A stretch of 64,000 nucleotides of DNA from Sinorhizobium americanum (GTDB lineage Bacteria; Pseudomonadota; Alphaproteobacteria; Rhizobiales; Rhizobiaceae). A program made the position numbers and the translations under genes. The stretch is taken from the NCBI RefSeq assembly GCF_001651855.1, contig NZ_LNQC01000081.1:277217-341216 (forward strand). Direction: 5' to 3'. Positions 14,624 through 22,536 of the stretch are shown one piece after another (within the stretch, counting starts at the first letter, position 1; each line of letters starts with the position of its first letter). The notes below the pieces were generated by a model. The model was given only the letters and a program-made list of their open reading frames with translations, was not told the origin of the DNA and ran no database searches.

Positions 14624-15451
14624 TCACATTACCCCCGTCACCGTGTGGGCGAGGTCTTGCAAGCCGGCGGCCGACGACGGCCCGATGACGACGAAGGCGG
14701 CATTGTCCTTCTGCCACGAGACCAATCCCAGATCGCCCTGGATGGTCTCGCTGAACGCATCCGCCTTGGCCCCATCGGCGCTTCTCAAGAAGCAGATGGC
14801 GAAGATCTCGTCCTCCTGGTCGCGGTAGACGAGTTGAGCCACGGGCTTGCCGTTGGCGACCAGCAGCCTTGCGCCTTCGAAGGCAAGGCCCTTGCGCGTC
14901 AGATCGGGAATCTTGAAGGGGACGCCGACGCTCGCGGTCAGCCAGGTTTCTATGTGGGCCGCTTGCGAGGCCGGCACCTCGACGAGATGCGCCTTCTGGC
15001 GCGAATAGATGCGATGATAGTCGGCGATCTCGTTGACAAACGGGCTCGCGGCGGTCTCGCCGGTCGGCTCGACGAAATTGGCCGTGCTGCCGAGAATGAA
15101 CCCGGCGACGCCTCCGGTCAGCAGCAGGCCGACCGACGCGGCCACCAGCCGCGGCAACACCCGGACGCTGCGCTTCGGAAGGTTCGACGTCGTCACCCGC
15201 TCCAGCTTGGGGCTGATGCCGCCGCCCTGCTTGATATGCCGCACCAATGCCAGCGGCACCGGGTCGTGGAGGAAATCCTCGAACGCCCTGTTGCCGAATG
15301 TGCTGCCCGCCTTCAACTTGTCGAGCAGCACCCTGGCGTCGTCGTCGCGCGCTAGCAGGGCGTCGAGCTCGGATCTTTCCGCCTCGCCAAGTTCGCCGTC
15401 GATATATGCGGATAACCGCACTTCGAGCGCCAGCCCCTTCGTCTGCTGCAA
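14624..15451 (-). CDS. Anti-sigma factor, single-pass membrane protein
   Basis: 275 residues from a TTG at 15451 with an excellent AGGAGG eight bases upstream. The cytoplasmic N-terminal part (LSAYIDGELGEAERSELDALL) resembles the sigma-binding region of RseA/ChrR-type anti-sigma factors but lacks the HxxxCxxC zinc motif. One membrane segment is at about residues 105-125 (LVAASVGLLLTGGVAGFILG), then a periplasmic or extracellular domain of about 150 residues. Only three bases separate it from the ECF sigma gene, so the two are co-translated partners. Confidence 0.85.
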   Translation of the reverse strand: MQQTKGLALEVRLSAYIDGELGEAERSELDALLARDDDARVLLDKLKAGSTFGNRAFEDFLHDPVPLALVRHIKQGGGISPKLERVTTSNLPKRSVRVLPRLVAASVGLLLTGGVAGFILGSTANFVEPTGETAASPFVNEIADYHRIYSRQKAHLVEVPASQAAHIETWLTASVGVPFKIPDLTRKGLAFEGARLLVANGKPVAQLVYRDQEDEIFAICFLRSADGAKADAFSETIQGDLGLVSWQKDNAAFVVIGPSSAAGLQDLAHTVTGVM

Positions 15452-15454
15452 CGG

Positions 15455-15973
15455 TCAGGCCCTCCTTTCCGTATCTTCCGACAGCATGGCCGCGAGCCGC
15501 AGGCGCGCTGCCGAAAGCCTGCTCATCACGGTGCCGATCGGGATGCCGAGGATCGTCGCGGTCTCCCGGTAGCTGTGACCTTCGACGTTGACCAGCAGGA
15601 AGACGCTTGCCAGTCCCTCCGGCATGGAGAGGATCATCTTCTGCAGCTGATTGGCATAGACCGCCTTCTCGGCCGCGGCTTCGACATTCAGTTCGTCCCG
15701 GTCGAATATGTCGACCATGCTGCCGGTGCCGCGGACCTTGCGCTTGCGGACCTCGTCGACCCAGAGATTGCGGGTCATCGCATAGACCCAGCTCTCCAGC
15801 CGTCCCTCGCCGTTCCACATATGGCTGCGGCTGATTGCCCGCTCGCAAACCTCCTGGACGAGGTCGTCGGCATCATTGGCATTGCGCGTCAGCGTCATCG
15901 CGAAGCGGCGCAATTTGGGCAGCAGGCTGACCAAATCCCGTCTGAAGTCCTTCATCTCTGCCGCTGGGCGCAT
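15455..15973 (-). CDS. ECF-type RNA polymerase sigma factor
   Basis: 172 residues from the ATG at 15973, preferred because GGAAGAG lies just upstream; alternatives are ATG 15955 and GTG 16027. Region 2 reads RNANDADDLVQEVCERAISR and ESWVYAMTRNLWVDEVRKRK, and region 4 reads HSYRETATILGIPIGTVMSRLSAARLRL. There is no C-terminal extension. Directs polymerase to a stress regulon, held inactive by the membrane anti-sigma encoded downstream. Transcribed from a housekeeping-like promoter at 16035-16063; I see no GGAAC-type autoregulatory -35. Confidence 0.92.
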   Translation of the reverse strand: MRPAAEMKDFRRDLVSLLPKLRRFAMTLTRNANDADDLVQEVCERAISRSHMWNGEGRLESWVYAMTRNLWVDEVRKRKVRGTGSMVDIFDRDELNVEAAAEKAVYANQLQKMILSMPEGLASVFLLVNVEGHSYRETATILGIPIGTVMSRLSAARLRLAAMLSEDTERRA

Positions 15974-16034
15974 TTCTCTTCCAGTGAGACGTGCCGGATC
16001 ATCCGTCTGTTCGCCGTGCGAACGCACAGTTCAT

Positions 16035-16063
16035 GATATGAAACTTGATCCAAAGTCTGCAAG
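16035..16063 (-). promoter_or_regulatory. Promoter of the ECF sigma/anti-sigma operon
   Basis: On the minus strand CTTGCA (16063-16058), 17 bases, then CATATC (16040-16035) fits the Sinorhizobium housekeeping consensus. The start point would be near 16028, about 55 bases before the preferred sigma start codon. Confidence 0.6.
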
Positions 16064-16152
16064 GGAAGAGCCGGATCGCAATGAGTTTTTTGCGACCGGG
16101 CTCCCGGGGATTGGAGCGCCGGCAGCGCCGCGTTCGGCAGGAAGGAAGAGCG

Positions 16153-16698
16153 TCAATACTGACGAACGCCGCCGAGCGATTCGAGCAGCGCCTGGTAAGC
16201 CCACGTGCCTTCGCCGCCGCGGTCGCGGATTTCGACGAGCTGCGCTCTCGCCTCCTCGACCCGACCTTGCTCGACCAGGGCCTGGCCCATATAGGAGCGG
16301 GCGAGAATATAATTCTCGTCGGCCTGAATGGCGCGCTTGTAGTATTGCATGCCGAGCTCCATGCGCCCGGCCTTGCGGTTGCTATAGCCGAGATAGTTCA
16401 GGACGCGGGCGCTCTGCTGCTCGTTCATGGCGCCGAGGACCTTGATCGCATTCTCGTATTGGCCGGCATAGGCGAGTTCGCGTGCCGCGTCGAACAGGAC
16501 ATCGTCGCTAAGATCACTCCGCTTCGCATCGACGCAGCGGTTCCTCTTGGCATCCCAGACCTTGCCGTCCTTGCACTGGGTGGTCGTCTTGGTCTTCTTC
16601 GGCGGCGCGCTGTTGTCATCACCGACGGCCAGCGCCGCCTGGCTTGCCACGGAGGCCGCGAAGGCGGAAAGGGTGAAGAGGATGATCTTCCGGTTCAT
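16153..16698 (-). CDS. Secreted tetratricopeptide-repeat protein
   Basis: 181 residues. A signal peptide (MNRKIILFTLSAFAASVASQ, cleavage probably after QAALA) precedes a basic threonine-rich linker, a short CKDGKVWDAKRNRC motif that could form a disulfide, and TPR-like helices from about residue 65 (ARELAYAGQYENAIKVLGAM, LNYLGYSNRKAGRMELGMQY, ARSYMGQALVEQGRVEEARA). Periplasmic, protein-protein interaction role. It ends upstream of the sigma gene on the same strand, separated by the sigma promoter. Confidence 0.8.
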   Translation of the reverse strand: MNRKIILFTLSAFAASVASQAALAVGDDNSAPPKKTKTTTQCKDGKVWDAKRNRCVDAKRSDLSDDVLFDAARELAYAGQYENAIKVLGAMNEQQSARVLNYLGYSNRKAGRMELGMQYYKRAIQADENYILARSYMGQALVEQGRVEEARAQLVEIRDRGGEGTWAYQALLESLGGVRQY

Positions 16699-16864
16699 GA
16701 TGCTTCATCTCCTGTGAACAATGCGGGCGGCCGTTGTCCGGCCGACGCAGATGTCGCCCGGCGGCGTTTGACCCCCAACGCGACATAGACGCCGGGGGCT
16801 TCCCGATTATTCGGGCGGCAGTTCAAAAAAACGCCCAGGTGCCCGAACTACTCGGAGCGCCTTC

Positions 16865-17773
16865 TCAACCGTGGAACTGGGTTGTCTCGGCGAGGCTGAC
16901 GGTCTTGGCGTCCGCGCCAAGGGCGAAGCGCTCGCGGGTCAGCTTCCAATTGCCGGGCTCTCCTCCAATCGAGAACAGGTTGTAGGCGGCGACCGGCTTA
17001 GCGCCGCCCGGCCCCTGCGAGGCAGAGGCGATGCCAACCACCGGCACCGGTGCCGCGTGCCCCCTGAGCCAGTAGACAGTGTTCAGATGAGTGTGGCCAT
17101 GCAGGACCAACTCCGCACCTCCCGAAGAGATGGTCGCGGCGAAGCGGCGGATGCCGATCATACGCTTGTGCATGGATGTCGCGCCGCGGATCGGTGGATG
17201 GTGGATCATGACGACCCGAAACAGACCGGCCTCGCCGGCCGCGCGCAAGAGGTTGACAGTGGCGCGGGCCTGCCGCGGGCCGAAATAGCCGCTCGCCGCA
17301 AAGGGAGGCGTGGCGACCGCCGTCGAACAGCCGATGAGGGCGACCGAGCCCCGTACGCGAAGATAGGGAAAACAGTGATGGTCCTTCATCCACCCGGAGG
17401 GTCCGTTGTCGCCGCGCATGAAAGGATACCAGGCGCGTGCCGTCTTCTCGTAAGCCCCCGGCACATAGGCGTCGTGATTGCCGGGCACGACGGAGATGTC
17501 CTGCGGGTCGCCCGCCTCGGCGAGCCATTCGGTGACCGCCTCGATTTCCAGGGAGGAAGCGAGGTTGACGAGGTCGCCGGTGATCGCCAGATGGTTCGGG
17601 TCGCGCTTTTCGATGTCATCCATCAGACATTGGAGCGTGCCCGGAAACAGATGGCGGGCGCGGTTCCTGTGCCAATTGACGAAGCCCGTAATGCGCTTGG
17701 AGGCGAGTTCGCGAAACGACAGGTCGGGTAGGGGGCCGAGATGGACGTCGGAAATATGCGCAAGTTTGAACAT
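16865..17773 (-). CDS. Calcineurin-like metallophosphoesterase
   Basis: 302 residues, cytosolic. The five metal-binding blocks are present in order: HISDVHLG, ITGDLVNL, PGNHDAY, MIHHPPI and LHGHTHLN, giving a two-metal phosphodiesterase site. It resembles the CpdA/Icc-like group, but the substrate (cAMP or another phosphodiester) cannot be assigned. A 91-base gap separates it from the TPR gene on the left; on the right it is divergent from the NUDIX gene. Confidence 0.9.
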   Translation of the reverse strand: MFKLAHISDVHLGPLPDLSFRELASKRITGFVNWHRNRARHLFPGTLQCLMDDIEKRDPNHLAITGDLVNLASSLEIEAVTEWLAEAGDPQDISVVPGNHDAYVPGAYEKTARAWYPFMRGDNGPSGWMKDHHCFPYLRVRGSVALIGCSTAVATPPFAASGYFGPRQARATVNLLRAAGEAGLFRVVMIHHPPIRGATSMHKRMIGIRRFAATISSGGAELVLHGHTHLNTVYWLRGHAAPVPVVGIASASQGPGGAKPVAAYNLFSIGGEPGNWKLTRERFALGADAKTVSLAETTQFHG

Positions 17774-17908
17774 CGCCCCGGTCTAGCGCATATTCGGCGG
17801 CAGGGGAATCACTTGAATGGGTTATCCAGGCGCAGCGGCGCATGTCCAACGCAGGGGCCATGGTGGCTTGTTGAAGCACTTCGAATTGCCGGGAGTAGAG
17901 AAAAGCCG

Positions 17909-18397
17909 ATGGACCAGGACCGGCCGAAAGAGGTGCGCAACTGGCTCTGGCCCCTGACGCGGCTTGCTCACATGTATTTCGCCGTTTCGCGCGGCATGAC
18001 GCTCGGGGTACGGGCCGCATGCTTCGATGACCGAGGCCGAGTTTTCCTCGTCAGGCACTCATATCTGCCCGGATGGCACTTTCCGGGCGGGGGCGTCGAC
18101 CGGCGCGAGACGGCGGTTGACGGGCTGGTGCGCGAGCTCCGGGAGGAGGGCAATCTGGAGCTAACCGGGCCGCCGCGCCTGGTGCAGGTCTATTACAACC
18201 CGGGGACCAGCAAGCGCGATCACGTCGTCTTCTTCCGGTGCGACGATGTCCGCCAGGTGCGGCCGAAAGTTGCCGACCTGGAAATCGCCGCGGCCGGCTT
18301 CTTTGCGCCCGACGATCTGCCCGCGGACACCACGCCGGCAACGCGCCGCAGGCTTGTCGAACTTGCCGGAACGGCGGCGCCGGATATGTTCTGGTAG
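17909..18397 (+). CDS. NUDIX hydrolase
   Basis: 162 residues from the ATG at 17909 (GGGAG about 14 bases upstream). The Nudix box is complete: GGGVDRRETAVDGLVRELRE followed by EG. The N terminus is hydrophobic-aromatic (LWPLTRLAHMYFAVSRG), typical of a group of rhizobial NUDIX proteins of unknown substrate. Hydrolyses a nucleoside-diphosphate-linked compound. Followed directly by a long hairpin repeat. Confidence 0.88.
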   Translation: MDQDRPKEVRNWLWPLTRLAHMYFAVSRGMTLGVRAACFDDRGRVFLVRHSYLPGWHFPGGGVDRRETAVDGLVRELREEGNLELTGPPRLVQVYYNPGTSKRDHVVFFRCDDVRQVRPKVADLEIAAAGFFAPDDLPADTTPATRRRLVELAGTAAPDMFW

Positions 18398-18404
18398 GGG
18401 CCCT

Positions 18405-18506
18405 AAAGCGCGTCACGTTCAAACGTATTCACGCGGCGCGCTTTCGGTCTTTGTTTTTGTGCATGTCGTCACCCCAAAACCGCTGCACACTTTTGGGCGA
18501 CATGCA
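18405..18506. repeat. Two-hairpin dispersed repeat at convergent gene ends
   Basis: AAAGCGCG (18405-18412) pairs with CGCGCTTT (18437-18444), and TGCATGTCG (18460-18468) with CGACATGCA (18498-18506), the latter with inner CCCCAAAA/TTTTGGG pairing. This is the widespread Rhizobiaceae intergenic element as I recall it. It starts eight bases after the NUDIX stop codon and abuts the glutathione-transferase stop codon at 18507, so it may serve as terminator for both. Confidence 0.8.
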
Positions 18507-19484
18507 TTACCGATCCTCGCGTCCGTGCGGCGCCTGAAGATCGAGTTCCGGCCCGACGGGCACGATACCGGTCGGATTGATCATCCTGTGGCTGCGGTAA
18601 TAATGCTCCTTGATATGGCGCATGTTGACGGTCTCTGCGACGCCCGGCACCTGATAGAGATCGCGCAGATAGCCGCTGAGGTTCGGATAGTCGGCAATGC
18701 GGCGGATGTTGCATTTGAAATGGCCCACATAGACAGGGTCGAATCGCAGCAGAGTGGTGAACAGCCGCCAGTCCGCCTCGGTCGGGCGGTCGCCGAAGAG
18801 ATAGCGTTGCGAAGCAAGGCGGCTTTCCAGCTCGTCCAACATCGCGAACAGCGCCGTCACGTTCTCCGCATAGGCTGCCTGGCGCGTGGCGAAGCCGGCC
18901 TTGTAGACCCCGTTGTTGACCTTGTCGTAAATGCGGGCATTGAGCGCATCGATCTCCTCCCGGAGGTCCTCCGGATAGAAATCCGCTGTCGAGCCGGTGA
19001 GCTGGTCGAAGGCGGAATTGAACATGCGGATGATCTCGGCCGACTCGTTGGAGACGATCGTGTCCTGCTTTCTGTCCCAGAGCACCGGTACGGTGACCCG
19101 ACCCGAGTAGTTGGGGTCGGCGCGCGTGTAGATCTGCCAGAGCGCCTGCGAGCCGAAGAGGTGATCGACGGTGCCGCCGTTGTCGCCCTTGAATTCCCAG
19201 CCGCTTTCCAGCATCAGCGGATCGACGATCGAGACCGGGATGAACTGCTCGAGCTTCTTCAGCTTGCGAAAGATCAGTGTGCGATGCGCCCAAGGACAGG
19301 CAAGCGAGACATAGAGATGGTAGCGATCCGCCTCGGCCCCGAAACCGCCTTCGCCCGAGGGGCCGGGTGAACCGTCGGCGGTGACCCAATTGCGGAACTG
19401 CGATACGCTTCGCTTGAAATGTCCGTTCGTTTCGACCGTATCGTACCAGACGTCCTGCCAGACGCCGTCCACCAGCCTGCCCAT
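18507..19484 (-). CDS. Xi-class glutathione transferase (glutathionyl-hydroquinone reductase)
   Basis: 325 residues from the ATG at 19484, which has GGAAGGA upstream; an in-frame codon at 19550 would add 22 residues. The catalytic Cys is in SLACPWAHRTLIF, the Xi-class CPWA motif, followed by the C-terminal helical domain (GDRPTEADWRLFTTLLRFDP, GHFKCNIRRIADYPNLSGYL). Such enzymes (YqjG/PcpF type) reduce glutathionyl-hydroquinones with glutathione. Length fits the family. Confidence 0.92.
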   Translation of the reverse strand: MGRLVDGVWQDVWYDTVETNGHFKRSVSQFRNWVTADGSPGPSGEGGFGAEADRYHLYVSLACPWAHRTLIFRKLKKLEQFIPVSIVDPLMLESGWEFKGDNGGTVDHLFGSQALWQIYTRADPNYSGRVTVPVLWDRKQDTIVSNESAEIIRMFNSAFDQLTGSTADFYPEDLREEIDALNARIYDKVNNGVYKAGFATRQAAYAENVTALFAMLDELESRLASQRYLFGDRPTEADWRLFTTLLRFDPVYVGHFKCNIRRIADYPNLSGYLRDLYQVPGVAETVNMRHIKEHYYRSHRMINPTGIVPVGPELDLQAPHGREDR

Positions 19485-19742
19485 CAACGTGATCCTTCCA
19501 GTTCTTCCAGTTCTCGATAGATAGCGCGGCACAGCCTCGCCGATAGGCATGAAATTCTGAACAGTGCGTTTTAGACTTTGACCGGCGGCATTTTTCTGCT
19601 ATCGGCGATCCGAAGCTTTTTCTTTTTTCGGAAGCGACCATAACGATGATCCTGTCGGGAAGCCTGCGACGACGCTGATGCTGCAAACGCCCTTCGGGCG
19701 CGCCATCCCTGTTGTCTGTTCGCTTGCCGGTTCTCGACATCC

Positions 19743-20303
19743 ATGAAAAAGCACGATCTCGTCTATCTGACCGAAGACGCATCCCACGACGCAGCCATCG
19801 AAGTCATCAATGAGGAAGCCTTCGGTCCCGGCCGGTTTGCCCGGGCGGCCGCGCGGATCCGCGAGCAAGGGCCGCACGACCGGTCGCTGTCCTTCATCTG
19901 CACTGATGACGGCGAAACGATCGCCTCCGTGCGGATGACGCCCGTGAGCGCCGGGTCCGTCAAGGGGCATCTGCTCGGTCCGCTCGCGGTCCGGCCGTCG
20001 CACAAGAACAAGGGCATCGGTCGGGAACTGGTGCGGATCGCCGTCGAGGCGGCGCGGCGGAAGGGCTCGGAAGCGGTCATCCTGGTCGGCGACCCGCCCT
20101 ATTACCAGCCGCTCGGCTTCGAGAAGGTCCGGTACGGCGCGCTCGAATTCCCCGGTCCGGTCGATCCGGCGCGGGTGCTGGTCGTGCCGATCGCAGCCGA
20201 CGTTCACGCGCGGCTCGAGGGTGTGATTGCCTGGCGGGATGACAGCGTAGTGCCTGCAGCGAAGGGCGTTGTGCCGCCACCCGCTGAAGGCGCCGCCGCC
20301 TGA
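19743..20303 (+). CDS. GNAT family N-acetyltransferase (YhbS-like)
   Basis: 186 residues. The acetyl-CoA-binding motif A is LLGPLAVRPSHKNKGIGREL, followed by EAVILVGDPPYYQPLGFEKV as in YhbS-like acetyltransferases, with a C-terminal domain after residue 150. Substrate unknown. Divergent from the glutathione-transferase gene, with 258 bases between the start codons. Confidence 0.88.
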   Translation: MKKHDLVYLTEDASHDAAIEVINEEAFGPGRFARAAARIREQGPHDRSLSFICTDDGETIASVRMTPVSAGSVKGHLLGPLAVRPSHKNKGIGRELVRIAVEAARRKGSEAVILVGDPPYYQPLGFEKVRYGALEFPGPVDPARVLVVPIAADVHARLEGVIAWRDDSVVPAAKGVVPPPAEGAAA

Positions 20304-20336
20304 TTTGCTGGGCGCTGGGCCGATACACGGCCAACA

Positions 20337-20380
20337 CGTCATCCTCCTGCTCGTCATTCTGAGCTTTACGGAGGATGACG
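20337..20380. repeat. Inverted repeat in convergent intergenic region
   Basis: CGTCATCCTCC (20337-20347) and GGAGGATGACG (20370-20380) are perfect 11-bp inverted arms around a 22-base loop. It resembles the short dispersed palindromes of rhizobia and lies between convergent genes. Confidence 0.7.
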
Positions 20381-20459
20381 ATCCTGGAGGCTCGGCATCC
20401 AACGCGCTCGCCCAAACGTGCGGCAGCACACCGAGCGGTATAGATCTTGATGCCGCCGC

Positions 20460-22529
20460 TCACCGCCCTTCGCGATACCACATTGCCGAGATCAACAGAA
20501 GCAGGGCGGCGAGGCCGAAGAGGCCAGCGAAGAGTGACAGCGAATTGACGCCCTTGAGCACCGTCTCGTCCGTCATCCTGAGCGACAGACGCTGGTCGTC
20601 GGCAACGCGCACCGCACCCCGGACCGGCAGAATGGTCGGCAGGTCGACGGCACCATCCGCATCCGCAAGCCGGCGGACCATGCCCTTGGTCTTCTCGGCC
20701 CAGGGCTTCAGCTTTTCCTCGGTGGAGATCGCAGCTTTGAACTCCGGCGCATCGACATTGCCGACATGGACGAGGGTCGTCAGTTCGTCATTGGCGACTT
20801 CGAAAAGGCCGATCTCGTCGGTCTTCACCTCCGCCTTGTAGAGCCCCGGCTCGCGCTCGGTGAGCCCTATCTCCTGAGTGCGGCCGGAAGGGTAGGTGAG
20901 TGTCGCCTGGCCGGGGTCGCCTTCGATCGTCTGCCGGGTGATCTCCAGCGTCCGCCCCAGCGCGCGCGCCGTCAGCGCTTCTTCCTCGAGCGCTGGCTCC
21001 TGCATCAGCCAGTGGGCGGTGCGCCGGTAAAGCGAGATATGCGGCCCGCCGCCTTCGAAGCCGCGCGCCCAGAGCCAGCCCTGGTCGGAGAGCAGCATGG
21101 CGACGCGACCCTTGCCGACGCGGTTAAGGACGAGCAGCGGCTTGCCGTCCGCTCCCTCCATGACGGTCTGGCCGAGCGGCCGATCGACGTCGACGGTGCG
21201 GAACCAGCGCCCCCAGCTTGGCGGCTCGCTCGACGCGCCTTCGAGCCCGCGCGTCACCGGATGTTTTTTTCCTTCCTCCGAAAGCCGCGGGAAGAACGCT
21301 TTTTCGTTCATGACGCCGGTCGGATTTGCCGGCAGTACAGTTGAAAGCGGCGTTGCCGCGATCGAATCGTCGCCGGCATGTTCCGGCCCCGCCGCAATCA
21401 GCAGGGCGCCGCCGTTCTGCACATACTGGGCGATGTTGTCGTAGTAGAGAATGGGCAGCACGCCGCGATGCTGGTAGCGGTCGAAGATGATCAGATCGAA
21501 CTCGCTGATCTTGTCGACGAAAAGCTCGCGCGTCGGAAAGGCGATGAGCGAAAGCTCGTTGATCGGCGTGCCGTCCTGCTTTTCCGGCGGTCGCAAAATG
21601 GTGAAGTGCACGAGGTCGACGGCGGCATCGGATTTCAGCAGGTTGCGCCAGGCGCGTTCGCCTGCATGCGGCTCGCCGGAGACGAGAAGCACGCGCAGGT
21701 TCTCGCGAATGCCATCCAGCACGTGGACGGCGCGATTGTTGACCTCGGTCACCTCGCCCGCGATCGGGTTGACCTCGAATTCGAGGATATTGTTGCCGCC
21801 GCGCGGAACGGTGAAGCTGAACGGGACATCCGTTCCCGGTTCCGCATGTTCCGTCGCGATCTCGTTGCCGTTGAGCCGGATCGTCACCTCGGCGCTGCCG
21901 CCGTTGGCAGCGCCATCGTCCACGACACGGAAGGTCAGCCTCTGTTGCTCGCCGACGATGCCGAAGCGCGGCGCGTTGACGATCTCGATGCGCCGGTCGA
22001 CCTCGTCCGGCTTGCCGGTGATCAGTCCATAGATCGGCGCCTCGAATCCGAGTTTCTGGTTGATGTCCGGCACGTCGTGGATCTGGCCGTCGGTGATGAA
22101 GATGGCGCCGCCGACCCGGGCGGGCGGCACGTCCGCTATGGCCGTTGCGAGAGCGCCAAAGAGCTTCGTCGAGGGCGCCTCGGTCTCCTCGCCGTCCTTT
22201 GCCTCGACGACACGCGTCTCGACCTGCGGAAAGCGGGCGAGCCGCTCGTTGAGATCGGCAAGCGCCCTGTCGGTCTGTTCGCGCCGGCCGTCATTGTCCT
22301 GGCTCTGGCTGCGGTCGACGACGACGGCGACGATGGTGGAGAGCGGCTCGCGCTCCTCCTGAAACAGCACTGGATTGGCAAGGGCAAGGAAGAATGCCGC
22401 AAGTGCCGCAGCGCGGAGCCAGGCGCCGCGAACGCCTCGCCAGATGCCGAATGCCGCCAAGGTGGCCGCAACAAGCGCCAGTGCGGCAAGGTAGGGCCAG
22501 GGAAGGAGCGGTGAGAAATCGATCGTCAT
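20460..22529 (-). CDS. Large membrane protein with VWA-like N-terminal region
   Basis: 689 residues. Two membrane segments at the N terminus (about 8-60) lead into a VWA-like domain whose VVDRSQSQ keeps a DxSxS metal-site motif. A middle beta-rich part and a glutamine-amidotransferase-like part (LRVLLVSGEPHAGERAWRNL, LIIFDRYQHRGVLPILYYDN, NGGALLIAAGPEHAG) follow, and the protein ends in a membrane segment (LSLFAGLFGLAALLLLISAM). Last gene of the MoxR operon, seven bases after the DUF4159 gene. Function not established; probably membrane-complex assembly with the MoxR ATPase. Confidence 0.8.
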   Translation of the reverse strand: MTIDFSPLLPWPYLAALALVAATLAAFGIWRGVRGAWLRAAALAAFFLALANPVLFQEEREPLSTIVAVVVDRSQSQDNDGRREQTDRALADLNERLARFPQVETRVVEAKDGEETEAPSTKLFGALATAIADVPPARVGGAIFITDGQIHDVPDINQKLGFEAPIYGLITGKPDEVDRRIEIVNAPRFGIVGEQQRLTFRVVDDGAANGGSAEVTIRLNGNEIATEHAEPGTDVPFSFTVPRGGNNILEFEVNPIAGEVTEVNNRAVHVLDGIRENLRVLLVSGEPHAGERAWRNLLKSDAAVDLVHFTILRPPEKQDGTPINELSLIAFPTRELFVDKISEFDLIIFDRYQHRGVLPILYYDNIAQYVQNGGALLIAAGPEHAGDDSIAATPLSTVLPANPTGVMNEKAFFPRLSEEGKKHPVTRGLEGASSEPPSWGRWFRTVDVDRPLGQTVMEGADGKPLLVLNRVGKGRVAMLLSDQGWLWARGFEGGGPHISLYRRTAHWLMQEPALEEEALTARALGRTLEITRQTIEGDPGQATLTYPSGRTQEIGLTEREPGLYKAEVKTDEIGLFEVANDELTTLVHVGNVDAPEFKAAISTEEKLKPWAEKTKGMVRRLADADGAVDLPTILPVRGAVRVADDQRLSLRMTDETVLKGVNSLSLFAGLFGLAALLLLISAMWYREGR

Positions 22530-22536
22530 CGCTGCC

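Noticed and set aside
16025..16027. GTG at 16027 as the start of the ECF sigma gene
   Set aside because: It lies at the predicted transcription start without a ribosome-binding site, and the first 18 residues do not resemble sigma region 2; ATG 15973 has GGAAGAG upstream.
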